Assembly (NCBI GenBank): GCA_035651595.1
Contig: DASRFJ010000269.1
Location: forward strand, 1 to 57,836
Length of the DNA stretch: 57,836 nucleotides
DNA from: JAFARZ01 sp035651595
GTDB lineage: Bacteria; Actinomycetota; Actinomycetes; Streptosporangiales; Streptosporangiaceae
Reading direction: 5' to 3'
The position numbers were made by a program, and so were the translations under genes. Under the pieces are notes generated by a model that ran no database searches, was not told the DNA's origin, and worked only from the letters and a program-made list of their open reading frames with translations. Below are positions 23,827 to 33,249 of the stretch, piece by piece. Numbering within the stretch: the stretch's first letter is position 1; every line of letters begins with the position of its first letter.

Positions 23827-25311
23827 TTAGCCGCGGCGGTGGGTGCCCCGCGAATCGTACGGTGCCAGCGGGGCCGGCTGTGCCGGCGGGCCGGGGTAGC
23901 CAGGCTGGTACGCCGGCCGGTCCGCCGGTGCCGGATAGGCGGGCCGCTCCGCGGTCCCGTATCCGGGGCGGTCCGCGCCGTAGCCGAGCCGGTCACCGCG
24001 AGCCGGGTCGGCGGGACGACCGCCCTTGACCGCTGGAATGCCGTAGTCGCGATCGTTGCCGCGGCCGGCGGGCCGGCCCGGCCCGCTCCGGTCGTACCCG
24101 TAGCTCTCCCCGTACGGCGGCGTGTGCGCACCAGGCTGAGCCTGCGCCGGCTGGGTGTACGGGTGGGTATAGCCGCCGGGAGGGGCATACCCCTCGCGGT
24201 TCTGCTGGTACGGATCCGGAGCCCAGCCGGTGCCGTTCCCCGGCGCGCCGTGGCGCGCCGGGGCGGGCGGCAGCTCATATCCGTACGGGGGAGTGCTGGC
24301 CTGGTAACCGGACGGTCCGCTGTTTGCGTCGACGACGCTGAACGTCTGGGTTTCCTGCGAGATCGCCGCATCGTACTGGTCGCGGGTCAGCTCGCGGGCC
24401 CGTCGCGACGCATGGTAGGACCGGCCGTCGACGCCGCCGGCTGAGCGCAGCGAGTATGCCGAACTGGTCAGCGGGTCCTCGTCGGCACTGTGCCGACCGT
24501 GGCCCTGGGCTGGCCGGGCGTGCTGGGCGGCTGGCAGCGGCTGCGGCCCGGTGACGGGACGGTTCAGCTGGCCCGGCGGGATCGAGTGGGCTGGCGGCGC
24601 GGGTGGGTGGATGCGCACCGGCACCGGCTGGCTCGACGCCGCGGAGAGGATCGGCTGCGGCCCGGTGGCCTGGCGGACCGGCTGGGGGCCCGTGGTCTGC
24701 CCGGGCGCGCCGCCGGTGATCTTGAACGCCTGTGTGGCGCCCTGGGCCGTCTGGCCGGGGGATGCGGGAAACGCCTGGGTGGTGGCGCTGAAGGGCGAAG
24801 GCTCGGCGCGATCGGCGGAGCGCCGGTCTCCGTGACGCGGGCCAGCCGCCGGGCTGGGCAGCGGGGCGCCTTCTGGCTGGGCGGTCCGCGCGGTGGTGGC
24901 TAGTGGCTTGTCCGAGGCAAGGTCGTCCCAGAACTGCTCGTCGGACACGCCACCGAACGCCTCCTCCGGCCACATCTCCGCGTCCATGTCGCTCCTGCGG
25001 CGCCAGCCAACGCGATCGCCTAGCCCGGTTCGAGCGCGTGACTTTGCCACAACGTCCCCTTGTCGTTCGGTCGTGAGGCCATCCGGCGGAGGGGGCGACA
25101 CACCCTCCGCGGCTGGCTGCCTGACAGTGCCCGCGGCCGGCGACGGTCCGGCCGCAACCCGCCTGCCGGGAGGAGGGACGGCGCGCCGTCCGGGCGCTTC
25201 GAGTTCGATAGCCTCTTCGTCCTCATGCGAACCGCCGGATCGCAGGCTCCAGTAGGCGACGGCGATAATCACACCGACGGCTGCGGCCACGAGTCCCGCG
25301 AGCGGAAGCAT
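23827..25311 (-). CDS. Single-pass membrane protein with long disordered Pro/Gln/Tyr-rich tail
   Basis: 494 residues. A transmembrane helix at residues 2-23 (LPLAGLVAAAVGVIIAVAYW) is followed by about 470 residues of low complexity, rich in Pro, Gly, Gln, Ala and Tyr. These include recurring T-G-P-Q-P and Y-P-A-P-A/R-P-A-Y segments. No enzymatic domain is visible. Such tails often act as scaffolds at the actinomycete cell pole or wall, but this is not evidence of function. Upstream of the nei-type gene in the same direction. Confidence 0.72.
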   Translation of the reverse strand: MLPLAGLVAAAVGVIIAVAYWSLRSGGSHEDEEAIELEAPGRRAVPPPGRRVAAGPSPAAGTVRQPAAEGVSPPPPDGLTTERQGDVVAKSRARTGLGDRVGWRRRSDMDAEMWPEEAFGGVSDEQFWDDLASDKPLATTARTAQPEGAPLPSPAAGPRHGDRRSADRAEPSPFSATTQAFPASPGQTAQGATQAFKITGGAPGQTTGPQPVRQATGPQPILSAASSQPVPVRIHPPAPPAHSIPPGQLNRPVTGPQPLPAAQHARPAQGHGRHSADEDPLTSSAYSLRSAGGVDGRSYHASRRARELTRDQYDAAISQETQTFSVVDANSGPSGYQASTPPYGYELPPAPARHGAPGNGTGWAPDPYQQNREGYAPPGGYTHPYTQPAQAQPGAHTPPYGESYGYDRSGPGRPAGRGNDRDYGIPAVKGGRPADPARGDRLGYGADRPGYGTAERPAYPAPADRPAYQPGYPGPPAQPAPLAPYDSRGTHRRG

Positions 25312-25499
25312 CTCTCCATCCGGACATCACTGGCCTCATGGTGGCGCTAGCTAGGCACACGCGGCCGATGACGCGAGCCTCCCCCCGATGTCGCGAGCGC
25401 CGTGATACCCGCTTGACCTGATTGTTGCCTACCATTGCGTATCGTGTCCCACGAATGCCAAACTTCGCTCCACGGATAATTCCGAAATAAATAACCTGA

Positions 25500-26060
25500 T
25501 TAGGGGTATCCAGTAACAACCTTTCGTCCACGGCCGATAGTGGCCGCGGCGATGTCCCGCCAGGCGGTCCCGAGCGAAGTGCCGTTCGGCAGGCTCAGCG
25601 CGGTATCCAGGGCGTAGACGGTGATCCGGTACATGTGCGGCGAGCCTTGCGGGCACGGCGGGTCGTAGCTGGCGGTCCCGGCGCTGTTCAGCGCCTCGGT
25701 GGCACCGGGTGGCAGCGAGCCCTCCTGGAGGTCGGTGGAGGTATCGCTGATGCCGACCACCATCCAGTAGATGAACGGGGTGATCGGGGCTGACGAGTCG
25801 TCGATGACCAGTGCGTAGCTCTTGGTCCCGCTGGGCGCGCCGGACCAGGTGATCGGCGGGCTGATCCGCTTGCCGTGGCAGGTGTAGGTATCCGGCAGCA
25901 CGTTCTGAGTGAACGCGGCGCTGCCGACGGTCATCGGTGCCGGAGCTACCATCGAACCAGGATTGAGGAACCCGCAGCCCGCGAGCGCCGTGCTGGCAAG
26001 CAGCGAGCTAGCGAGCACGAGGCCAGCGTCCCTGATCCGCCGTCCTGCTGAGTACACCAT
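25500..26060 (-). CDS. PEBP/YbhB-family lipoprotein
   Basis: 186 residues starting at ATG 26060. A lipoprotein signal ends in the lipobox L-A-G-C (Cys29). The mature domain has the phosphatidylethanolamine-binding fold pattern: FTQNVLPDTYTCHGKRISPP, then LVIDDSSAP. The usual His-Trp of the ligand pocket reads as YW here, and the later PPCPQGSPHMY motif keeps its His. Predicted to be anchored outside the membrane; ligand unknown. It is divergent from the AfsR-type gene (71 bp apart). Confidence 0.86.
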   Translation of the reverse strand: MVYSAGRRIRDAGLVLASSLLASTALAGCGFLNPGSMVAPAPMTVGSAAFTQNVLPDTYTCHGKRISPPITWSGAPSGTKSYALVIDDSSAPITPFIYWMVVGISDTSTDLQEGSLPPGATEALNSAGTASYDPPCPQGSPHMYRITVYALDTALSLPNGTSLGTAWRDIAAATIGRGRKVVTGYP

Positions 26061-26131
26061 CGCTTGCCGATCATAGGGCCCGGCAGGAAGGCTGTGGTGG
26101 AACGGCGCGTTGATGTGGTGACGGGGAAAGC

Positions 26132-29100
26132 ATGGACGAACGCGGAGAGACGACGTTGCGGATCGCGCTGCTCGGGCCATTGCAGGTCAGGGACCTGGGC
26201 GGGACGCTGGTGCCGATCGGCGGCCGGCAGTTGCGCGTTCTGCTCACTATGCTCGCACTCCAGCCCGGGCGTGTCGTGTCCGCCGGGACGCTGGCCGGCG
26301 GGATCTGGCCAGACGAGCAGCCCGCGGATCCTGGCAATGCCCTGCAGACGCTGGTGTCGCGGCTGCGGGCCGCGCTGCGCCCGGCCGGTTACGCCGGGCT
26401 CGTCGAGTCCCACCCGGCCGGTTACCTGCTGGCCGTTCGGCCGGATTCGGTAGATGTCACAGCCTTCCGGAATATCGCCGAGGCCGGCCGGCGAGCGCTC
26501 GCTGACGGCGATTCCCCTACCGCCGCCCGGCTGCTTCGCGAGGCGCTGGCGCTGTGGCGCGGTCGCCCGCTCGCCGACGCCGAGGGGTTCGAGTTCGCCG
26601 ACACCGCGGCGATAGGCCTGATCGAACTGCGTGCCGAAGCCACGCGAGACCGGATCGAGGCCGACCTGGCGCTGGGTGAGGGCGCGAGCCTCACCGCGGA
26701 ACTGAAGGCGATGGTGTGCGCGGACCCGCTGGCCGAGCGGCCGCGGGCACTGCTGATGCGGGCGCTGTACGCGGCGGGCCGTCAGGCCGAGGCGCTCGCG
26801 GTCTACGGCGAGGCCAGGCAGCTGCTGGCCGGCGAGCTCGGTGTCGACCCGTCGCCGGCCTTGGAACAGGTGTACCTGCGCATCCTGCGCGGCGAGGAGG
26901 CGGCTCCCAGTCCGGCTCCGGCCAGTCCGCGGCCGGCCGCGTCGGCAGCGCCGGTACCGGCGCCGCTGACCACCTTCATCGGGCGCGACGACGAAGTGTC
27001 CCGCATGGTAAAGCTGCTGCGTGACGCGACACGGCTGGTCACGCTCACCGGCGCCGGGGGAGTCGGGAAGACGCGCTTGGCTATCGAGGTCGCGGGCCGC
27101 CTGGAGACGCAGGCCCACTTCGTGGCGCTCGCAGCGGTCACCGATCCCGACGACGTGCCGTACACGGTGCTCGACGCGCTCGGCATCCGCGGACCGGTCA
27201 TCGGCCGGCGGTCGGGGGAGTCCGGCCCGGCCGCGGATCAGGTCTGCGCCGCCCTGGCGGACCGGGATGGCCTGCTGATCCTGGACAACTGCGAGCATGT
27301 CATCGAGGCGGCGGCGGTGCTCGCCGGGCAGATCCTGGGCGCCTGCCCGCGCGTGACGATCGTCGCCACGAGCCGGGAGCCGCTGCGTATCGACGGCGAG
27401 ACCCTGTTTCCGGTCACGCCGCTGCCAGTGCCGCCGCCCGCCGACCTTACCCCCGAGAGCTACCCCGCGGTGCGGCTGCTGAACGACAGGGCGATGGCCG
27501 TGCAGCCCGGCTTCCAGCTAGACGACGACGGGGCCCAGGCGGCGGCTCGTATCTGCCGGCAGCTCGACGGCATGCCGCTGGCGATCGAACTCGCCGCACC
27601 GTGGCTGCGCGTGCTGTCGGCCGCCCAGCTCGCCGAACGCCTGGACGACAGGTTCGCTCTGCTGACGGGCGGCAGCCGCACCGCGATGCCGCGGCATCAG
27701 ACGCTGCGCGCCGTCGTGGACTGGAGCTGGGAACTGCTGTCGGAACCTGAGCGGATCCTCGCCCGGCGGATCAGCGTGTTCCCCGGCGGCGCCACGCTGG
27801 CCGCGGCGGAGCGAGTCTGCTCCGGCGACGACCTGCCGGCCGGGCGCGTGCTCGCTACCCTGTCCGGCCTGGTCGGCAAGTCGATCCTGGGTGTCACCGA
27901 CGGGCCGGACGGCACCGGCCCACGTTACCGGATGCTGGATACGGTGCGCGCGTACTGCCTGGAGCAGCTGTCGCAGGCCGGTGAGGCCCGCCGGGTCCGC
28001 GACGGGTTCAGCGCCTACTACCTGGATCTCGCGGAGACGGCGGACCCGCTGCTGCGCCGTGCGGGGCAGCGCGGCTGGCTCCGGCGGCTCGGCGCGGAAC
28101 AGGACAACAGCTACGCCGCCATGCGCTGGCTGATCGCGAGCCGGGACACCGAGGCGGCACTGCGTTTCATCCGCGCGCTGGGCTGGTACTGGCTGGTCCA
28201 CGGGCAGGCGGGCGAGCCGATGACGCTGGCCGGGGAGGTACTCGCCCTCGGCCCCGGCCCGGACACCCTGCCGATGGCGGAGGCCCGGATCATCTGCGTA
28301 CTGACGGCGTCCGGGCCGGACTGGGACTTCACGCGGGTGCGCCCGCAGCTGGCGGCGGCGAAGGAGGCACTCGAGCGCTGGGCGGCGGATCGGCCCTCCT
28401 TCCACCCGATCGCGGCACTGGCCGAGCCCGTGCTGGCGCTGCTCGACAACGACACCGACCGCGCGCTGTCGCTGCTCGACTCGTTCGCGCAGGCGAAGGA
28501 TCCATGGCTTTACGCGGCGGCGAACATGATCCGTACCGGGTTCGCCTGGACGCTCGGCACCGGGACCGAGGCCGCGGAGGAGAACCTGCGCGTCGCGCTG
28601 GCGGGGTTCCGGGAACTCGGCGAGGCCTGGGGAACCGCGGGTGCGCTGCTCCAGCTAGCTCAGCTCGCCGATATGCGGGGTGACCACGCGGCCGCGATCG
28701 CCGACCTGGAGGAGGCGGCGGCCATCGGCCGTGAGCTCGGCGCGTGGGGGGACCTGCCGCAGATCGACGGGCTGCTGGCGCGCGTCCGCATCAAGATGGG
28801 GGACCTGGTAGGCGCGCGCGCCGACCTGGACCGGGCATCCCGCGCCGACGCCAGCATGGCCGCGGTCCGCAGCGACTCGACGGCGTGGCTCGGCCGGGTC
28901 CGCGCCGAGCTTTACTGGCGGGAGGGGGACCGGGAGCGGGCCATCGGGCAATGTGAGGACGTGCTGGCGCTGATCGCCGCCAAGAAGGTGGCCTGGTATG
29001 ACACGGTGCGGGCGCTGATCATGGCCCGGCTCGCGGTCATCGTCCTCGAGGGGGGTGATCGGGCACGCGCCCGGTTCCTGCTCGCGGGTGCGCTGCGGTC

Positions 29101-29404
29101 ATCGGTTGCCTGGGTGGACCACACCGCGATCGGTGAGGTGCTCGACGCGGTGGCGGTGTACCTGCTCGACGACCCGGTGCGCGCGGCGACCACGCTCGGC
29201 GTGGCGCACGCGGTCCGCGGCGAGTTCGACGCGGGCGGACTCGACGGGCCACGGACCCGGCAGGCGGCCCGGGAGGCACTCGGCCCCCCGGACTTCGACG
29301 CCGCCTACCAGCGTGGCCGGGATCTCGGCTCCACCGCCGGCCTGCTGCTGGTCTCCGAGCTGATCGACGCTGGCCTCACCGAGGATCAGGTCCGCCGGCG
29401 GTAG
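26132..29404 (+). CDS. AfsR/SARP-type transcriptional regulator (wHTH-BTAD-NB-ARC-TPR)
   Basis: 1090 residues. The OmpR-like DNA-binding domain is at about 8-95 (VSAGTLAGGIWPDEQPADPG) and the bacterial transcriptional activation domain at about 100-250. The NTPase has the P-loop GAGGVGKTRL near residue 306 and Walker B LLILDNCEHV, followed by a sensor arginine region TSREPL and GMPLAIELAA. A long helical TPR-like half follows (about 620-1060). Large SARPs switch on secondary-metabolite or exporter genes. It converges with, and overlaps by 19 bp, a DrrAB-type exporter. No biosynthetic cluster is in the window. Confidence 0.93.
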   Translation: MDERGETTLRIALLGPLQVRDLGGTLVPIGGRQLRVLLTMLALQPGRVVSAGTLAGGIWPDEQPADPGNALQTLVSRLRAALRPAGYAGLVESHPAGYLLAVRPDSVDVTAFRNIAEAGRRALADGDSPTAARLLREALALWRGRPLADAEGFEFADTAAIGLIELRAEATRDRIEADLALGEGASLTAELKAMVCADPLAERPRALLMRALYAAGRQAEALAVYGEARQLLAGELGVDPSPALEQVYLRILRGEEAAPSPAPASPRPAASAAPVPAPLTTFIGRDDEVSRMVKLLRDATRLVTLTGAGGVGKTRLAIEVAGRLETQAHFVALAAVTDPDDVPYTVLDALGIRGPVIGRRSGESGPAADQVCAALADRDGLLILDNCEHVIEAAAVLAGQILGACPRVTIVATSREPLRIDGETLFPVTPLPVPPPADLTPESYPAVRLLNDRAMAVQPGFQLDDDGAQAAARICRQLDGMPLAIELAAPWLRVLSAAQLAERLDDRFALLTGGSRTAMPRHQTLRAVVDWSWELLSEPERILARRISVFPGGATLAAAERVCSGDDLPAGRVLATLSGLVGKSILGVTDGPDGTGPRYRMLDTVRAYCLEQLSQAGEARRVRDGFSAYYLDLAETADPLLRRAGQRGWLRRLGAEQDNSYAAMRWLIASRDTEAALRFIRALGWYWLVHGQAGEPMTLAGEVLALGPGPDTLPMAEARIICVLTASGPDWDFTRVRPQLAAAKEALERWAADRPSFHPIAALAEPVLALLDNDTDRALSLLDSFAQAKDPWLYAAANMIRTGFAWTLGTGTEAAEENLRVALAGFRELGEAWGTAGALLQLAQLADMRGDHAAAIADLEEAAAIGRELGAWGDLPQIDGLLARVRIKMGDLVGARADLDRASRADASMAAVRSDSTAWLGRVRAELYWREGDRERAIGQCEDVLALIAAKKVAWYDTVRALIMARLAVIVLEGGDRARARFLLAGALRSSVAWVDHTAIGEVLDAVAVYLLDDPVRAATTLGVAHAVRGEFDAGGLDGPRTRQAAREALGPPDFDAAYQRGRDLGSTAGLLLVSELIDAGLTEDQVRRR

Positions 29405-30180
29405 ACCCGTACCGCCAGCGGCGCGAACACGAGCGTGATGCCGACCGCCCAGGCCAGCGCCTTCCACGCCGGGCTGGCCACCGGCCCGCCGACCAGCAGC
29501 CCGCGCGCCGTGTCGGTCACCGAGGTCATCGGGTTGACCTTGACGAAGGCTTGCAGCCAGCCCGGCATCGTCTTCGTGGACACGAGCTGGTCGCTGCCGA
29601 ACACCAGCGGGAACATGACCATGGCGCTGAACGCCTGGACACCCTGCGCGGTCTTCATGAGCAGGCCGAGGAGGGCGGATATCCAGCACATGGCCACGGC
29701 GAAGCCGAGCACGATCAGGCATCCGGCGGCCGCCGCCGCCGGGTTGGACTCGACCCGGAACCCGAGAATCATGCCGAAGCCGAGGGTGACCGCGACCATG
29801 ATCACGTAGCGCACCATGTCCCCGAGCACGGCGCCGGCCAACGGTGCCCACCGCGCGACCGGCAGGCTGCGGAACCGGTCGAACACGCCGGTGGAGATGT
29901 CGTTGTTCAGCATCAGGCCGGTGCCCACCGTACCGAACACGACGGTCATCACCAGGATGCCGGGCAGTTCGTACTGGAGGTACTGATGTGTGTTGCCGGA
30001 CAGCGCGCCGCCGAACACGTAGGTGAACAGCAGCAGGAACATGATCGGCTGCATGCTGAGACCGAGGACGTCCTCCATGTTGGTCCTGATCTTCAGTACG
30101 CTCCGCCAGGTCAGCGTGAACGTGTTGCGCAGGCCGTCGGCCGGGCTGACCCGGCGGACGGGCACGGAGATCGCGGTCAT
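29386..30180 (-). CDS. ABC-2 type transporter permease (DrrB-like)
   Basis: 264 residues with six predicted membrane segments. It has the ABC-2 signature region FRSLPVARWAPLAGAVLGD and the DrrB-like ending VKVNPMTSVTDTARGLL. It forms the membrane channel of a drug exporter with the ATPase encoded just before it (ATGA overlap). The 3' end overlaps the convergent AfsR-type gene. Confidence 0.93.
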   Translation of the reverse strand: MTAISVPVRRVSPADGLRNTFTLTWRSVLKIRTNMEDVLGLSMQPIMFLLLFTYVFGGALSGNTHQYLQYELPGILVMTVVFGTVGTGLMLNNDISTGVFDRFRSLPVARWAPLAGAVLGDMVRYVIMVAVTLGFGMILGFRVESNPAAAAAGCLIVLGFAVAMCWISALLGLLMKTAQGVQAFSAMVMFPLVFGSDQLVSTKTMPGWLQAFVKVNPMTSVTDTARGLLVGGPVASPAWKALAWAVGITLVFAPLAVRVYRRRT

Positions 30181-31163
30181 GAAGCACTCCCTACCGGGTC
30201 GGAACGGGCGGCCTGGTCTTCCGCGCGATGCCCGGTGAGCGCGAAGAACACCTCGTCCAGGCTCGCTTTGCGGAGGGTGAATTCGGCGAGCTCGATGCCC
30301 CTGTCGTCGAGTTCGCGCACGATGCGCGGCAGCATGGCGGCGTCGCTGACCGGGACGCTCGCCATGTCGCCGTCGTCGTTGACGGCCGCCTCTGCACCCA
30401 GCAGGCCGGTCAGCAACGCGCGCACGTCGCCGATCCGGGCGATGTCGGCCGGCGACACCTCGAGGACCTGGCCGCCGGTCTTGGCCTTGAGTTCATCCGG
30501 CGTGCCGGTGGCGATCACGCTGCCGTGGTCGATCACCACGATGTCGTGCGCGAGCTGGTCGGCCTCGTCCAGGTACTGCGTGGTCAGCAGCACGGTGACG
30601 CCGTCGGCGACCATTCCGCGCACCATCTGCCAGACATCGGTCCGGCTCCGCGGGTCGAGCCCGGTCGTCGGCTCGTCGAGGTAGAGCACCCGGGGCTGGC
30701 CCACCATGCTGGCGGCGAGATCGAGCCGGCGCCGCATCCCGCCCGAGTAGGTCTTCGCCGGGCGCCCCGCCGCGTCGGTCAGGCCGAACCGGGCGAGCAG
30801 CTCCGCGGCGCGCGCCTTCGCGTCGGCACGGCCGAGGCCGAGCAGGCGGCCGATCATGACGAGGTTGTTCGTGCCGGACAGGCCCTCGTCCACCGATGCG
30901 TACTGGCCGGTCAGCCCGATCAGCTGCCGCACTTGGTGCGCCTCGCGCACCACGTCGTAGCCGCACACCCGGGCCTGCCCGGCGTCCGCGGTGAGCAGGG
31001 TGGCCAGGATCCGCACCGCGGTCGTCTTCCCCGCCCCGTTGGGCCCGAGCACCCCGAGCACCCTGCCCTGGCGGGCCACCAGGTCCACGCCGTCCAGCGC
31101 GGTCGTCTTGCCGAAACGCTTGACCAGGCCGGTTGCCTCGACGGCGTTCGTGTCATGTCCCAT
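30177..31163 (-). CDS. ABC transporter ATP-binding protein (DrrA-like, drug resistance type)
   Basis: 328 residues from ATG 31163. Walker A GPNGAGKTT, Q-loop GLTGQYASVDE, signature YSGGMRRRLDLA, Walker B VLYLDEPTTGLDPRSR and switch His region (LLTTQYLDEADQLA, with Gln as in DrrA) are all visible. A C-terminal DrrA-type extension follows (about 235-328). Predicted to drive export of a hydrophobic compound, giving self-resistance. It is first in the two-gene operon. Confidence 0.94.
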   Translation of the reverse strand: MGHDTNAVEATGLVKRFGKTTALDGVDLVARQGRVLGVLGPNGAGKTTAVRILATLLTADAGQARVCGYDVVREAHQVRQLIGLTGQYASVDEGLSGTNNLVMIGRLLGLGRADAKARAAELLARFGLTDAAGRPAKTYSGGMRRRLDLAASMVGQPRVLYLDEPTTGLDPRSRTDVWQMVRGMVADGVTVLLTTQYLDEADQLAHDIVVIDHGSVIATGTPDELKAKTGGQVLEVSPADIARIGDVRALLTGLLGAEAAVNDDGDMASVPVSDAAMLPRIVRELDDRGIELAEFTLRKASLDEVFFALTGHRAEDQAARSDPVGSAS

Positions 31164-31245
31164 GCGGCCAATGCTGCCTTGGCGGCCTGTTAAACCGCGC
31201 ACAGCTCGCTGTCGAGGCGTGACAGCGACGGTGCTGCCACGCCGA

Positions 31246-31284
31246 GGCCCCCGGCGGAGCGGCCGGAGCCGTCCGCCGGGGGCC
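31246..31284. terminator. Terminator hairpin after the secreted HExxE gene
   Basis: Perfect 13-bp arms (GGCCCCCGGCGGA and its complement) with a 13-nt loop, 43 bp beyond the stop codon of the minus-strand gene that ends at 31327. Confidence 0.65.
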
Positions 31285-31326
31285 GGTGTGCGTGCTTCTC
31301 CCGTTGCCCGGAACCGGGCTGCGGGG

Positions 31327-33249
31327 TTAGTTGGGGTTGGCCGCCGTGTCGTCCACCACGAACGAGGTCTGCAGCGAGGCGTCCTCGCTACCGGTGAACT
31401 TCAGCGTGATCGTCTGGCCCGCGAAGCTGCCCAGCGAGTAGGAGTGCTGCGCGTAGCCGGTGATGTGGTTGAGGTTGGAGAAGGTGGCCAGCGTGGCGAG
31501 CACCGTCGAGCCGCTCAGCACCTGGACCTTCAGCGTGTCGAATGCGGTGGTGGTGGTCGTCTCCGACGTGTCGATGTGCAGCCAGAAGCTGAACGTCGTG
31601 GCGGTGCAGCCGGCCGGGACCGTCACGGTCTGGGCCAGCGTGTCGGTGTGGGTGGTGCCGTATCCGTCGAGCCACGCGTACCAGGAGCCGCCGTGGGAGG
31701 TCTCGCCCGCGCCGTTCGCGTTGATGACACCCGCGGTCGACGTCCACGGCGAGGCGGACCCGGTCTCGAAGCCCGGGTTGCCCAGCAGCTGGGTGTGGTT
31801 GGTGCACCCGCCGCCGCCGGAGGGGTTGATCGTCCAGCTGAAGCTGGCCGAGCCGCTCGCGTTCGTGGTGTCCTTGGCCGTCACAGTGACACTGGAGGTC
31901 GCCGCGGTGGTCGGGGTACCGGAGATCAGGCCGGAGGAGGAGTTGATGGACAGGCCAGCGGGCAGGCCGCTCGCCGAGTAGGTCAGCGTCTGGCCGGATG
32001 CCGAGTCGCTGGCGTGGATCTGCAGGCTGACCGCGGTGCCAACCGTGCCGGTCTGGCTGCCGGGGTTGGTGACGCTGATCGTGTTTCCGCCGCCGCCGTT
32101 GCCGACGATCGCGTGGCTGGCCTGGCAGGTGCCGTTGTTGTTGTTGCCGTCGTTGCCCCAGGTGGTCTGCACAGCGAAGGTGCCGTGGCCGGTGCTCAGG
32201 TCGAACGAGCCGCCAGCCGTGCCGGGCGTGATCCAGGCGCACTTGTCGCCGTTCTCTTCGCCGCTGGAGTCGGTGTATCCGCCGGCCGGGTTCTGGTCGG
32301 TGATGGTCTCGGCGTACTCGTGGCCGAATACGATCGAGACGCCGTCAAGCGGGCCGTTGCTGTTGACGAAGTTCTGACCGCACGATGCGCCAGCGTCGGG
32401 GACATACGGCGCGTTGGTGAACGAGATGTCACCGAACGACGAGGAAACCGCGCCGCCGCTCAGCGTGGAGTCGCCGTTGTAGTCGTGCCAGGCGCAGAAG
32501 CCCTGGGTCTGGTAGTTGTCGGGGTTCGTGCCATGCGGGGACACGATGACGTACTGAGCGTCACGGTTCGACGCCGCGGTGGTGTTGCCGAAGTGTCCCG
32601 CCGCGTTGACGGCCTCGACGCCAAGCTGGTGACCGCTCGCGGCGGCGGGTGACGCCGTGCTCTCGTCCACCCAGACGCCGGCCAGCGCGCCGCCGGTCGG
32701 GTACGCGACGTGGGAGGTGTTGCCGGCCGGGCAGATCTGCGTGCCGACTGGGACGCCTTCACAGTACTGCGTCATGACGCCGGACCAGAGTTCCCCGCCG
32801 GTGCCGAGGCCCTTGATGAACTCCTGGTAGTACGGTGCCAGGCCGCTGGGGTCGCCGGACAGCGTGACGTCACCGTTGCTGTTGGTGCTCTGGGTGCCCC
32901 ACTGCGAGCCGTAGAAGACTATGTAGACCTTTTCCGCCCCGGTGGTGACGCCGATCCCGTCGATGCCGCCGCCGTAGTTCAGGTCGTTGGCAGAGGCCGC
33001 GGCGGCGCCTGGATGCTGCTGCTTCCAGTGCTGCATCTTCAGGTTCTGAGCAATGGTCGGCACGACGCCGTGCCGGTACGCGTGCTGGTAAGCCGGCGAA
33101 TACGGGTTCGTTACCGGATTGGCGGCTGGCTGCCCGGCGGAGGCGTTCGCCCCGCTGGCGGCGACAGCCATGCCGCCCGCGGCGACGAGTGCGGCGAACG
33201 CCGCGGTAGCGCCGCGGATCGCTAGCCGTCTGGGAAGGTGGGGGTTCAT
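31327..33249 (-). CDS. Secreted multidomain protein: HExxE metalloprotease-like domain, Ig-like domain, C-terminal beta-sandwich
   Basis: 640 residues from ATG 33249 (AGGGATCAGG upstream). Signal peptide: basic R-R-L then a hydrophobic run to about residue 35. The N-terminal 340 residues contain VIFGHEYAETITDQNP-type sequence (seen as FGHEYAETITDQ), an HExxE motif with a following Asp. This is like the unnamed bacterial SHExxEAVTDP family and suggests a zinc peptidase. Residues about 400-485 form a putative Ig (He-PIG) domain (LPAGLSINSSSGLISGTPT). The last 150 start NPGFETGS, a carbohydrate-binding-like sandwich. Enzyme activity is inferred. Confidence 0.75.
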   Translation of the reverse strand: MNPHLPRRLAIRGATAAFAALVAAGGMAVAASGANASAGQPAANPVTNPYSPAYQHAYRHGVVPTIAQNLKMQHWKQQHPGAAAASANDLNYGGGIDGIGVTTGAEKVYIVFYGSQWGTQSTNSNGDVTLSGDPSGLAPYYQEFIKGLGTGGELWSGVMTQYCEGVPVGTQICPAGNTSHVAYPTGGALAGVWVDESTASPAAASGHQLGVEAVNAAGHFGNTTAASNRDAQYVIVSPHGTNPDNYQTQGFCAWHDYNGDSTLSGGAVSSSFGDISFTNAPYVPDAGASCGQNFVNSNGPLDGVSIVFGHEYAETITDQNPAGGYTDSSGEENGDKCAWITPGTAGGSFDLSTGHGTFAVQTTWGNDGNNNNGTCQASHAIVGNGGGGNTISVTNPGSQTGTVGTAVSLQIHASDSASGQTLTYSASGLPAGLSINSSSGLISGTPTTAATSSVTVTAKDTTNASGSASFSWTINPSGGGGCTNHTQLLGNPGFETGSASPWTSTAGVINANGAGETSHGGSWYAWLDGYGTTHTDTLAQTVTVPAGCTATTFSFWLHIDTSETTTTTAFDTLKVQVLSGSTVLATLATFSNLNHITGYAQHSYSLGSFAGQTITLKFTGSEDASLQTSFVVDDTAANPN

